DNA from: Lottia gigantea
Lineage: Eukaryota > Mollusca > Gastropoda > Lottiidae
DNA length: 64,000 bases
Direction: 5' to 3'
Assembly: GCF_000327385.1 (NCBI RefSeq)
Contig: NW_008711113.1
Location: 28,915-92,914, forward strand
The translations under genes and the position numbers were made by a program. The notes under the pieces are model-generated. The model saw only the letters and a program-made list of their open reading frames with translations, did no database searches and was not told where the DNA came from. This document shows, one piece after another, positions 13,501 to 24,821 of this stretch (its first letter is position 1; each line of letters begins with the position of its first letter).

Positions 13501-13787
13501 ATGGAAGATTCAGTTGTTATCACTTGCAGGTGTCTAGTAAAACCCTCACATGTAGCTAGTATCATATGACCTTTTCATGATATCTGTTGCATCAAAGGTT
13601 ATCAGGCTACATTGAACATTCTTGATACATCATTTAAAGAAAGGATTATACGCGCACGGTTTATTTGTATAGTGCTCAAGTTTATACCCTTATAATGTAC
13701 ATCTATGATATACTAACCTCCACGGGGATGGTATCCCAACTATGGTGTATTAACTCAATAGTAAAAGCCACTATTGAGCACCCTGGC
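10595..13787 (-). pseudogene. Exon-like module, copy 3 of 3 (unrecognised protein)
   Basis: The blocks are X (13787-13718), Y (13281-13052), Z (12244-12188) and W (10831-10595). X reads GCSIVAFTIELIHH. Y begins FKYSSSSLATDDMVRFGVQP and ends LYSAKLPYHVHPASLETKG, the halves being separated by about 100 bases bounded by short inverted repeats (ACAACCTAGGT and its complement). W reads STATIGVFWGHGLYD, with a Trp codon where copies 1 and 2 have TGA, followed by an acidic stretch coded by a GATGAAGAGGAACA-type minisatellite. Upstream, at about 14550-14600, the minus strand has a perfect donor (CCG/GTAAGT) that could close a non-coding first exon. This is the most divergent and possibly least damaged copy. 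The protein family is unrecognised. Confidence 0.42.
10840..12180. other. Intron-like spacer of module 3, no gene seen
   Basis: AT-rich. A 25-bp-type short tandem (GTGTAGGTGTATCA, about three copies) lies at 11720-11785. A plus-strand AG acceptor at about 11579 is followed by a 13-codon frame and an AATAAAA signal near 11641, too little to call an exon. Confidence 0.4.
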
Positions 13788-13799
13788 CTGAAACGAAAA

Positions 13800-15610
13800 G
13801 ACAAAATCATCAAAATCTAAATGTTATCGATGTGTTCATTTGACAGATAGTGGCGAAGATGTGTAACATATTAATATTATGTTGAATAGTTATACGCATC
13901 CTTTTTGAAAAAAACTGTTCTTCTGTAATTACATTTTAACTTAACCATTACACTGGTTAAAATGGTTTCCCCCATGGTCGTCAGGCACATAAAGAAACTT
14001 GGACTATTTATATAGACATTTAGGGAATTATGATGAAGAGATGTTATGAAGTGGATTATTTGTGAATTACATTATTTTCTAACTAAAGGGTACAGCATTC
14101 TGAAAATACCACAATATCATATTGAGCTGAAATTGTCATCGGCATATGTTTATCAGCAGTCTATCGGTGTCTGGGTTGCCTTATTCTCTCATCCGAAGGG
14201 GTGAATGAACTACGATTAATTAGTTTAGGAGGCCGGAGGCCGGAGGGGTGGGGAGGGATAAACAAAATAAGGCAATCACTTTCCTTTATTTTAATAAAAC
14301 GTATAAAAGTAATTTGAAAAAGAGAGCCAAAGAATGCCGTCTTCATATTCCTCCTTATTTTGAGTCCTAGTTAAAAGCCAAGCTTTGCTTCATTTTTATC
14401 TCAAAAAAAATTTGCAATGGACTTTTGCAATGAATCTTACATTAACATATTTAATACAATAAATATTACTTTTTTCAAATCGAGAGGAAGGGGGCATTTA
14501 TTCAAATTTGTCGAAAATTTCAGCGAATTTAAAAAAGACGACTTACCGGTTGCTATAAACAAAGCAGACTGACTGAGCGAGTAGTCACTAGTAACCAGTT
14601 ACTAATTGTCTTGATTACTATTCAATTAACCTTCTACATAGTCCGAAACGTGCTGTTTCTTTCTTGCCTCTGGTAAAGGCAATAGTCGCATAATTTTTAA
14701 AAATGGTTCAAATCAAATTAGAAAAACAATCATTTCTAATAACCATAGAACCTAGAATACCAAACTACAATAGTATCCATAATGTTTCAGGGAAAATTCA
14801 TTAAAACAATCTCTAAAATAATCTCTAAAAAAAATCTGCCCTAATAAAAGAATTATGGGCGTTATTCCCGAAAAAAGACCATAGAACCAAAAAAATGACC
14901 AAAGTTTTCATAGGAACTCAATTTTGCTAAATATTTGCTATTTTCCACCTATTAAAATAAAAAGCACCAAATTACAATCACAAGCCATAGAATCAAATAC
15001 GACTATTACCCATTTTCGACAATTAACCCTATTTCGATCAAGAATTGTTTTTTCCTATATATTACATTCCAAGGACTTAAAAAACACAAGAAATCAAAGT
15101 AAAATCTGTCAGTTTTCAATCTAGCTATCTGTAGTCTGCACAGTGGTGCACAAGAAGTGCTCAAACACAAATAAATATATTGCGTGAAAACTTACAAAAG
15201 TACAATGCACCAATATTTACATGGACTATCTGCACATTTCAGAAAAAACAGAACTCTGCCATAGAACAGAAAATAATTTTTTACAGTTTTAATGCATATT
15301 GGGCATAGAGGGAATTATGGCTAAAAGTCAACTTTTCCAAATACATAGAAGCACTTACTGTACAGAGGGCGATAACTCCTCAAAACTGACGTAAGAGGCC
15401 TAAATCTTGAAAAAGCCTTAAATTTAATCAGAAGTAAACTAAACTTTCTCAAACCTTAGGTTTAGGTCCAATAACAACAAGTTTCATCAAAATCGGTTGA
15501 AAACAAAGAGTAATAGCATATTCAAGATTTTCGGGGTAAGGACAATAACTCTGCTTCTAACGGTCGACAAATAGCTCAAATTCGAACTTGATCTTCGTTT
15601 TATGAGTATG
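13800..15610. other. No gene seen upstream of the module array
   Basis: AT-rich DNA. Apart from the isolated minus-strand donor near 14547 and a GGAGGCCGGAGGCCGGAGG run near 14230, nothing recognisable was found. Confidence 0.4.
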
Positions 15611-15612
15611 TA

Positions 15613-15852
15613 TACACTATAACTATTCTTCTTTACCATTATCTATAACTAATGTTCTCAACCATTATCTATAACTATTGTTCTTTACCATTATCTATAA
15701 CTATTCTTCTTAACCATTATCTATAACTATTCTTCTTGACAATTATCTATAACTATTCTTCTTTACATTATCTATAACTATTCTTCTTAACCATTATCTA
15801 TAACTATTCTTCTTTACATTATCTATAACTATTCTTCTTGACAATTATCTAC
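15613..15852 (+). repeat. Minisatellite (ACCATTATCTATAACTATTC type), left of the Penelope element
   Basis: About nine copies of a roughly 24-25-bp unit, ATTATCTATAACTATTCTTC with variable linkers (TTGACA, TTTACA, TTAACC). The array stops abruptly where the SGNH-like frame starts. The same unit resumes beyond the 3' end of the element at about 18700. Confidence 0.9.
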
Positions 15853-16263
15853 CCCGGTGCCCAAATCCATCACATACAGTCAATCCTGGAATCATACGAC
15901 CATGATCCCAAACCTACTACCATTATCCTTCATGTAGGCCTCAACAACCGTGATCAGCTACCAAAGACCTCCTTTAACCAAGCCCAGAAATTAATCGCCA
16001 CAGCCAACAAAACCTTCCCAAACTCCAAGATCCTCTTCACATGTATACCCATTTCAAATAAAATCTCGAAGAAAGCACAACAGAACCTCAGCACTCTCAA
16101 CAACATGATGATGGAGTCCAGTATCAACAGCGCAACAATCTTACCACCCTACGAAGAAGAATTCGAACCAGTTGATAATCTTCATTGGTCTCCAGAAACA
16201 GCAAACAGCATCTATTTGTTTTGGATACACCAGCTTCAAGCATCGAGTAAGTCTTTAAACTAA
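15838..16263 (+). CDS. SGNH/GDSL-hydrolase-like frame at the 5' side of the Penelope element (5'-truncated)
   Basis: The frame reads directly out of the minisatellite, so its natural start is missing. It has IYPGAQIHHIQSILESYD, then TTIILHVGLNNRDQLPKTS (the Gly-x-Asn block III of SGNH hydrolases), ILFTCIPISNKI, and DNLHWSPETANSIYLFWIHQ, whose D-x-x-H matches the catalytic Asp-His block V. The GDS nucleophile block I would lie upstream and is absent here. It ends at TAA and overlaps by a few bases the frame that leads into the reverse transcriptase. A perfect GTAAGT donor-like string sits near its end, so the two frames could be joined by splicing in the intact family. Assigned to the mobile element, not the host. 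Domain assignment is by motif only. Confidence 0.65.
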   Translation: MTIIYPGAQIHHIQSILESYDHDPKPTTIILHVGLNNRDQLPKTSFNQAQKLIATANKTFPNSKILFTCIPISNKISKKAQQNLSTLNNMMMESSINSATILPPYEEEFEPVDNLHWSPETANSIYLFWIHQLQASSKSLN

Positions 16264-18695
16264 TTACTGGGGATAAAAATACTGAGAGGCCACCGCTAGG
16301 CCAAACTGTAGTTAAGTCGAGCCGCAAAATTCTCACACCACTTCAGCATTCAATCTTAGACCGCGGACTTAAGTTTATTCCCACACCAAAGATAGCTAAC
16401 TTGAATTATCTCCGACCATCCATTGAACGATTTCGACGAAATCTTAGCTGCACATATTTTTTTCGAAACCACCCCCCACGTGGTGCTAGAACAATGTTTA
16501 TTCCTAAATCCACGTGGACACCCCCTCAGGCCGCCATCCATCCTGAAATATTGGAAGCATTTGCGAGTATGAATATCCAAACAGTGAACCTTTCCATAAC
16601 ACACGAAAAGCCTAATCTCACACGAGTGGAACGTGAAGCGTTAAACTTACTTAAGAAAGACGATAGCATTGTTATTAAAAAGAGTGACAAAGGTTCGTGT
16701 TGTGTCATTCTGAATAGGGAGGATTACGTTTCAGAAGCAGAGAATCAATTGAATAATCCTAAACATTATGCCATTTTACCAAAACCAATTTTCAAAGAAA
16801 CTGCTAACATGATTAATAATATTCTTGCCGATTTAGTCAAAACTAGTTATCTCAAACAGAAACAATATGACTATCTGTCTGCCAAACCTGATTGTCGCGA
16901 GAGACATTTGTACACCTTGCCTAAAATCCATAAGAATCCAACCAAGGAGTGGTTTATCTCGAATAAAATCCCTAAAGGCCGCCCGATTATATCTGACTGT
17001 GGTAGTGAGTCATATGCAGTGTCAGAATACATTGATCATTTCTTACTACCGCTAGCATGCCAACATCGCGCCTACCTTAAAGACACAACCGATTTTGTCA
17101 ATAAAATAAAAAATCTTCGAGTTCACTCTAATGCTATTTTAATTTCTATCGACGTTTCTTCTATGTATACCAATATCGATAACTCTACTGGTTTAACGGC
17201 AGTTCGTAAAGCTTTTAATAGAAACCCAGATCCAAACAGACCCGACGATGCAATTCTACAGCTTTTAGAGATTTGTCTTAGTCGAAATGATTTCACATTT
17301 AATGGTAAAACATATTTACTTCAGGGACAGCAATGGGCAAACGATTCGCCCCTTCGTACTCAAACCTTTTCATGGCAGAGTGGGAACGTGAGGTGTTGCC
17401 CCTCTGTCCATTTGACCCACTTTTTTACGGACGCTTTTTGGATGACATTTTTATGGTTTGGACTTATTCTATCGAACAGTTTTGGGAATTCTTTGAAATT
17501 CTCAACAACCACCATCCTTCTATCAAACTAACCACAAACGTGAGTGACAAAAGCATAGACTTTCTCGATACCACAGTCTTTAAGGGAGATTCCATAGCAG
17601 AAAAAAATAAACTGGATATTAAAGTGTATTTCAAAGAAACTGATACTCATCAACTCTTGCACAAGAGCCCCTTTCACCCAAAACATACCTTTTCTGGTAT
17701 AATTAAGTCACAAGTTTTACGATTTCATCGAATTTGTACAAGATCTTCTGATTTCAACCAAGCCTGTACGATTGTTTTCTCAAAACTGAAAGAGCTTGGG
17801 TACTCTAAACGATTTTTACGAAACATAAAAAAATCCACCTTAGCACAGATAGCAGCTAAAAACAGACTATATGCCGAAGTACCTCCAGGTTTAAGAAGTG
17901 CTCCATGTTTGTCCAGTAGATGCAAAACATGTCCCTTCATATCAGAAACTCATTATTTTGTAAGCAACTCTACGAATAAAAGGTACCGGATCCAGGAACA
18001 TCTAACATGTGAACATTCGAATGTAATATATTTAATTTCATGCAAGAAATGCCCCAAACAATATGTAGGAGAAACTAAGAATAATTTACGAACTCGCGTT
18101 AATGCTCATAGGTCAGACATCAAATTAAATAAAGACAAGCCTGTTTCTAATCATTTCAACCTCGACGACCATTCAATAGACGATCTCACCCTAATCCCAA
18201 TTGAGCGTATAGAAATTGACTTGCCCGAAGATGAAACTATCAAATTCCGTCAATCTAGGGAGGCCCATTGGATTGAGACATTGAATACAGCAAGACCTAT
18301 AGGACTAAATATTCATCATAATGTAGGCTTAGCACCCTTTGTTGTCCCGTTTAATACAACCAGCAATCGAGCAAGCAAGATAGTTCATGCCCACTATAAG
18401 AGCCTTCAAGAGAAATTCCCCCATGTTTATAAGCAGAAAATGATAGTTGCATATTCAAAAAATAAGAATAATATAATATAATATAATATTGTTCATAGTA
18501 AACTAAAAACAATCAGTATATAACAGATACTATACTTCTCGCCCATCGGGCGAGTTATTTTTTCTAATTTCAGATCAGAATAAGAACAGAAGAAAACCCA
18601 ATATCAAGACCATTAATCCTAATTTCTAAATAAAGTGTCTGCTCCAACCTAGGCCTGTACATTTGGAAGAATCAAACCCTCCCTTCCCCGAAATC
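15853..18695 (+). mobile_element. Penelope-like retroelement (RT + GIY-YIG), broken
   Basis: Parts in order: a 5' SGNH-hydrolase-like frame to 16263; then an overlapping frame that opens with LTPLQHSILDRGLKFIPTP and continues into a Penelope-type reverse transcriptase (LYTLPKIHKNP, GRPIISDCGS, AILISIDVSSMYTNI, KRFAPSYSNLF, and the catalytic FLDD near 17435); then a Cys-rich linker (CLSSRCKTCPF) and a GIY-YIG endonuclease (VIYLISCKKCPKQYVGET, then R..H..D) around 18020-18120. The 3' non-coding part runs to about 18695. RT plus a C-terminal GIY-YIG domain is diagnostic of the canonical Penelope group. The element looks nearly whole downstream but has about one break in its coding region and lacks the beginning of the first frame. 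Both flanks are the same minisatellite. The good state of the frame implies a fairly recent insertion. Confidence 0.9.
18538..18554 (+). other. Perfect 7-bp stem hairpin in the 3' non-coding part of the Penelope element
   Basis: CTCGCCC-ATC-GGGCGAG lies about 60 bases after the coding stop, in very AT-rich surroundings, and is followed by a T-run. It may be an RNA structure recognised by the element's reverse transcriptase. No CUGAUGA hammerhead core was seen beside it. Confidence 0.6.
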
Positions 18696-18699
18696 TAAA

Positions 18700-18900
18700 C
18701 CATTATCTATAACTATTCTAAACCATTATCTTTAACTATACTTCTAAACCATTATCTATAACTACTCTTGACCATTATCTATAACTATTCTTCTTGGCCA
18801 TTATCTATAACTATTCTTCTTGGCCATTATCTATAACTATTTTTCTTGACCATTATCTATGAGTATTCAAAACCATAATCTATAACTATACCACTCAACC
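18700..18900 (+). repeat. Minisatellite (same unit as 15613-15852), right of the Penelope element
   Basis: About seven more copies of ACCATTATCTATAACTATTC with variable linkers (TTCTTGG, AAA). Unit and strand match the left array, so the element either inserted into a pre-existing array or carries this repeat in its terminal region. Confidence 0.9.
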
Positions 18901-19254
18901 ATTTGCAGCGCAAAGTTTCGACTCGAATTGACAATGGCTTACATCATGCTGGCGGCACTTTATGCAGGTATTTCAATTTTGTGTTGTCCGTAGTAGAAAA
19001 ATCATATGTGTTCTGAAATCTTTCAAGGGAATGCTGTTTTATTGTCCTTTGTACTCTTCATTCCCAATACAATGCAATTTCTCATCGGGTCATTTCCACA
19101 CATAATTTTTATTTCAAAATATACTGTGGTGGGATGTTAGGGGAATTAGACATTACTCTCGTGACAACACCATTTTCCGAATTGCAATAAGCAATCATTT
19201 TCATATGAATTGAAATATCAATTAAAAATTACTACTGAGAGTCTCGGATTGTCT

Positions 19255-19318
19255 TTGGGTTGATGAAAATGCCCACAAGGTGCAGAAGAGTAGGACGTAA
19301 AACTCGATTCATTTCATT
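19255..19318 (+). repeat. SINE 3'-tail fragment
   Basis: AAGGTGCAGAAGAGTAGGAC followed by GTAAAACTCGATTCATTTCA matches the 3' end of the SINE at 25541-25911. The body is missing. Confidence 0.6.
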
Positions 19319-19400
19319 TTCATTTTGCTTTCCCGACGTTCAAATACGCAATTTCTTTCAATCATAATATTTCCATCGCCTATAGCAACCATCTTTTATT

Positions 19401-19560
19401 CAGTGGCGGAGCCAGGTTTATGTCCGAGGGGGGCGTAATATCTGAGATTGCCCGAATTTCTAATATAGTTGTGAGATTTTTGCCCCAAAAACTTGCTCTC
19501 GGGGCTGCGAGGGGAGGGGGGCGGCTGCCCCCTCCCCCCCCCCCTTTGGCTCCGCCAATG
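19401..19560. mobile_element. hAT-type MITE with perfect 8-bp target duplication
   Basis: The 160-bp element starts CAGTGGCGGAGCCAGG and ends CCTTTGGCTCCGCCAATG, imperfect terminal inverted repeats of about 16 bp. It is flanked on both sides by CTTTTATT (19393-19400 and 19561-19568). An 8-bp duplication and a CAGTGGCGGAGCC-type end are hallmarks of hAT elements. The inside has no coding capacity and carries a G-run/C-run hairpin (about 19508-19545), unusual in this AT-rich region. A non-autonomous, probably recent insertion, since the duplication is unmutated. Confidence 0.88.
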
Positions 19561-20077
19561 CTTTTATTATCTGGCACGTGCAGCATGCATTTGCATGTCA
19601 TCAAAGGTGGATAATTTCAATATTATTGTGGTCGGATATAAAGATAATAATCCGTAATAAACAATAAATACTTCAAAGTTAAAAAGAATTTTTTCACAGT
19701 TTTAAGCCGGCGTCCCTAAAATAGCAAACTAGCGGGCTAAAGATATTTTTCATCACTCAAAGTTAGGTCAGATTTTTAAAAAAAAAGTTTTAGATTTCAG
19801 TCTATGCCAGACCTCTCGGACCAGTGCGGACTGTACGACTACAAAATTAAACAAACGCATTTTCCAAACTCAAAAAAGTACTGACTGTTTAAGATTGCCT
19901 TTGGGATGATGAAAATGCCGATAAAAAAGTTGTTATTTGGATTGTACAGAGGGGAATTTACTTGTGAATATTTTTGGAGTGAAGTATATTTCAAATGTAA
20001 AATCATCTAATCTTGTTGAAGACAAATGACCTGTGTTACGTATAGTAGTTGGTGTATATTACGAGTACGAGAAAATG

Positions 20078-20135
20078 AAATGAAATGAATGGAGTTTTAC
20101 GTCCTACATTTCTGCACCATGTGGGCTAATGAAGT
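20078..20135 (-). repeat. SINE 3'-tail fragment, reverse
   Basis: GAATGGAGTTTTACGTCCTA followed by CATTTCTGCACCATGTGGGC is the complement of the SINE 3' end. A weaker tail-like piece follows at about 20230-20260. Confidence 0.6.
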
Positions 20136-21107
20136 ACGAGAGATAGATTAAGTATTTTGGATTCACTCTATTCAGACACAGTCGAAATGATATTTTACAT
20201 TTTTTCCAAGGGTACAATTAAAAAAAAAATAAATGGAGTTTTCCGTCCCTCTTTACGGCTCCTGATGGCAGCTGGCAACATCATGCAGAGTGTAATTAGA
20301 CATTAGAGAGTGCTAATACTCTGAAATCATCCAGCCGTTTTTAATATTCAAAGATGTAGATCGTACGATAGATTTATAACGTTGTCTGAAAATACAAAGT
20401 AACCTCGTTATATCCCTTTAAGTGTGAAATCGTGTGGTCAAGAGGAGATAATTTCCTATGAGTGTTGTCTGTAGCCCCCATATATTTAATTTCATTTTAT
20501 ATCCCATAAATCAACCATTCCCATCCTTACATTGAATGACCCTTTTGAGGTTCACTCAAAGGTAAGGTAGTTGTAGTCTGTAGTCCAATAATTTTATAGT
20601 CTTGGTTTTTGTGATTGGATACGGTAATCTCTGCGAAGTCGATTGGATGGCTTTGATTTATTTCGTAATTATAGTACTGCCTACATAATTAGAAATTTAA
20701 CAAACCGCCTACTACAAAATGTTTGCTATGCGTCTTGGATTATTTAAGCAAATAAAATGGTACCTAACTAAACAAGACGTACGAATAAACAAACCGTCCT
20801 TTAACAATGTGTCTGAAAATAGGATTTTGAGATAAAAAAAAATCTCCATTTAAAGTTACAAACCTCTAATTCTATTTTGTCAACACGACGGACAATGTCA
20901 GCTTTTGAAGTAGCTTGTAGGTCTAACTTTAAAGAATGTAATTAAATATTGCTTCCTGTACGGTGCACTGGGTACATTTAATTAATTAGTCAGACCCACC
21001 CCTTTAAATGTATTTTCAGTAACCGTACTACTCATTGGAGTGCAATTGAAAATTGGAATATTTTTGGTGTTTCGCAAAGAATCTATCTGATGAGCGGGAA
21101 TCATAGC

Positions 21108-21335
21108 AATCCGGTTACCCACTGTCCGTGATACAGGTCGGAGGGGCTGACATGGTCAAAGCGTCTATTCGTCGTATAAGACAATAACCGAGGCCCGTGT
21201 GCTACAGACCGTGTATGTTGAAGACCCCTCGAAAGTTAAAAACCTAAAAAAGAGTAAGCTAATGTCGCCTTTCTGGCAACTTTCCCTAATTGCACACTGC
21301 ATCGCGTTGCTTATAGCCTAATTAGGTGCAGAAAA
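21108..21335 (+). repeat. SINE copy lacking its tRNA head
   Basis: Matches the body of the full-length SINE: GTGATACAGGTCGGAGGGGC, TGACATGGTCAAAGCGTCTA, ACCGAGGCCCGTGTGCTACA, TTTCCCTAATTGCACACTGC and the tail start AGGTGCAGAAAAGTG. A diverged, old copy. Confidence 0.75.
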
Positions 21336-21999
21336 GTGTCCATTTTATTGTATTCACAACAGTTCGGGTTCGATATTGAAATTGCAACGAATACCCTAAA
21401 ACTGATATTTAGTGCATAGACTAAGTCTCCATTTCAGGGCACCTCCGGGCAGAGGTGGGTTATATTCAATGTGCCGTTTTGTTTGAAATTGGGTAGTAAA
21501 AAATTCTTGAAAAGAAAAAGCATGTATTGCATATAATAAAGATAACATGCAAGTTTAAATTCGTTATTCAAGTAGTAAAAATACGACTCTGCATTTACCG
21601 TTATGTCTATTCAAACCGTTGTATATGATAATTTATGGTCTCGTTTGCACGGTTGAGCGCGTTTGAAAGGGAAAATTGGGGTTCAATTTGTTATATTGTA
21701 TGCCTAACGCGTTATTAAACAGGCGTGTAAGGCTCGCCGTGAGAGCTTAGCAAATACCATTCAATACTAAAGCCGCTATTATAACTGTATTTCATTTTTT
21801 GACTTTTATTGCGGTTTGAATGAATAATGATTACCTATTAATGTGTGTGAATTGAAATTAAAGAGTTTTACGTCGTCAATGTGTTAAGGTGCCCTCGCGA
21901 TTAACAGTTACGTATGCTTGCAAATAATGTAAGTGGTCATGAGTTTAGAACTTACACCTCAGTTGCACGAGCGTTGCATTCGAAACTTATGATCGAAAT

Positions 22000-24820
22000 T
22001 CTTATTTGGAACCATACGCAACTGTTTATTGCTATGGTGTAAGGGTCTCTTTAGATATTTCATTTATTTTTGCTAAGGATTGAGTTGGTTTTGAGTTAAA
22101 ATGGCGTTCATATTGCTCGAAGTATGGGATAACCTAAGAATTAATACTGACATAGCAAAATTAGTTTAACAGGTTTTGGGAATGGGGTTTGTTAAAGCAG
22201 TTGAAATATGCAATCGTTGAGTAACGTTAGGTGTTTCAGGTGTTCAGGTGGACCCAAAATAATATTTATCGGCCGATTTACTATTCTAAAACGTATAGGT
22301 TTCCATATCGATACTCTATCCGCAGTGCTGTACTGGTTCGACGCGTAGGATAGGCATACAGGGTGACAGAGTGGAATTGGGCCAATAGGATATATATAGT
22401 TGAATAAGTCATGAGTCAATCTAAAGGCTTTATTTAGCACAATACCTTATATAGGCATGGTCTATAACAAATTCAATGAAAACCCCATGTGAATAACCCC
22501 ATGTGAATATAGAACCGTCATATTAGTTATTAGGCTTTCAATTGTATATTATGACTTATACATTGCTATTCTATAATACAATAAGGTCAAATATATAGGT
22601 AAACGAAAGAGATATTTATGTTAATGGTACCTCAGGTGAATTTCCGAGACCCTCCTTAGCTCCAATCTCGAAATTTCAATTCTTCACCAAATGACTTGGT
22701 ACTTAAAGGAATCTAACGTCACTATCGAAAATACCATTTTAAATCTATTCAAATTTTGGCGGAATAGAAGGCTATAACAATTCTTTACTAGCTCAGAATT
22801 TGCAACAAATTGGAACAGTATTTCAATGGATTTTGTACATAGAAAATGTTGGGTTACATTTCATAGTAAAATTTCACTCTAAAGCCATATGTTTGAGTGC
22901 GTGTAAGTAGAAGAAATGTATATATTTAATTAAACACACCTAGTTAACCGGTTTTAATGCAATATGAATTTAAAGCCACTATTATAGATGCCTTTAGCAA
23001 TGTCAACCAAACCAAGAGCACAGAGTAATCCATTCCAACCAGCCACCAACTACTACGACTACCAACTACTTAGTTTGCAATATCAGTATCCACTGGTAGC
23101 GAACGTTATCTATCAATCAAACGTCAATTTCAAATCAGAGGGCACAAGTCCGTCGTTTTTGAACAAAATGTCGTCGAAAGATGACAGGCATACAGTCGTT
23201 TACACCATCCAAGTGTCGTTGAAGCTGGAAGTTTAGAAATTGTGGTCGTATAACGGAAGTGACGTTATTGCAGGGCTGGAAGTTTAGTAATGGTTTACTA
23301 AATACACATATCACTTATGCTTATTCTCTGCAAGAGATGCCAAGTTGACAAATTCAGTCGCAGACTAGTACCGGGTGTTCCAGAAGAATGGGCATGGATT
23401 GCCTATATTCCATGAAGTAAAGAGTCAGGTACAACATACAGGGGCTTTAAAATAAATTCACACCTCTGCCTGTATGTATGTACAATTATGTAAATACTCG
23501 ACGATTTAAACAAATACAATACAATACAATATAGATGCAATAACGCTACACTCCAAATTTAGAATTTTGTACAATACCGGCGTCCTTCTGTGAACTTAGT
23601 GAAATTAAAATTGAAAAGAACTTATGTTTAATTTAATGTGTTTTTCAAGGATTTGAATATGAACGAGGACATTTCGACCTTTTTCCTTTAAATTTGAATG
23701 AGATGTTCATCCTGTTTTAGAAACTCGCAACTTAAAAAGAAAATGTTCCTTTTGGAGTATTTTAAAGAAATGTAGTTCTCTCAAATATGGCCAAGCAAGC
23801 GACTAGATCTTTTTATATTAAACGAAGGATATTGAAGAATCAAATTAGGAGTTATACAGGGCGAACATTTATGCCCTATACTCTTATAAAGATGTGCACA
23901 TGAATTAGGCAATATGCATGTCTCGAATTACAAAGATAACCCTTTCCATATAAAATTGGGTATATTCAATACATATCATTTACATATATAAACATGGATG
24001 CCCAGTTGAAAAAAACCAGTGGCATAGTGGAACCTGTGTTTCGCTAGGGGTTGGGACAATAATGATCCAGACTATAGATCGACAAATTCAATAACCTGGT
24101 TGAATGAAAATTCTGCACATAACGTTTCCCTTTTTTCTAAGGGCTGCTTCATCGATTCTTGATAAAGAAAAGAGAATCATAGACGAAACATCGCAAGTTC
24201 ACTTTTTAAAGTAATTGTTATCCAAGTGTTTGTGTCCAGTCAATTTTTAAGCATTCCCATTCACTTAAAACAAGTTTGACTGTACTTAATACTTCTTCAA
24301 ATGAAATGACGTCATGTCCAGTCGCTGATCTATACCCATATAAGGAAAATATGAAAGTCGACTTTCTCGGACATGACAAGTGATGAATCTCTTTGTGTCT
24401 AAGTAGGTGTTATTAAATCATTGAGGGCGGTGGCACACGACGTCTCATCATTTCATTCGGAAATCATCCTATTCGTTTTAACCCTCGCCCGAGGCTAGAT
24501 ACAAGATGAAAGACGAAGAACGTCGAATAGACCCCCACCTTGTAGTAGCCGAGTTGATATTTGAAGTTCAGTCTTTATGACGGATTTTTAGTGCAGGCAA
24601 ACGATGTAATGTCCATGCTTACAAGACGTTTCCAAGCCGGCCAAACCAGTTCGACCGTCACAGATGAAATGAAACTCTCAGCTGGTCTTTGTGAAGGTTG
24701 TTAACTTAAAGAGCTATGTTATTTTTTATGGCGTTTCTACGTAGCCGAAAGCATGTCGTAGTTTATTTTATTGACGCATGTAAAAAATGATATTTTCTGT
24801 CATATTCGTGATGGTACTGG
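22000..24820. other. No gene supported
   Basis: Only short open frames occur. The longest (plus strand, about 22988-23236, 82 codons) has no recognisable motif, no conserved partner and no clear splice context. A short ACAAT microsatellite lies near 23516-23532. Confidence 0.4.
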
Positions 24821-24821
24821 A

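Noticed and set aside
18481-18700. Hammerhead ribozyme in the Penelope 3' region
   Set aside because: Only a simple hairpin is seen; the conserved CTGATGA and GAAA core strands are not arranged around it.
22988-23236. 82-codon plus-strand open frame (starts MPLAMSTKPRAQSNPF)
   Set aside because: No recognisable motif, no splice-linked neighbours and no repeat partner; frames of this size occur by chance in the window.
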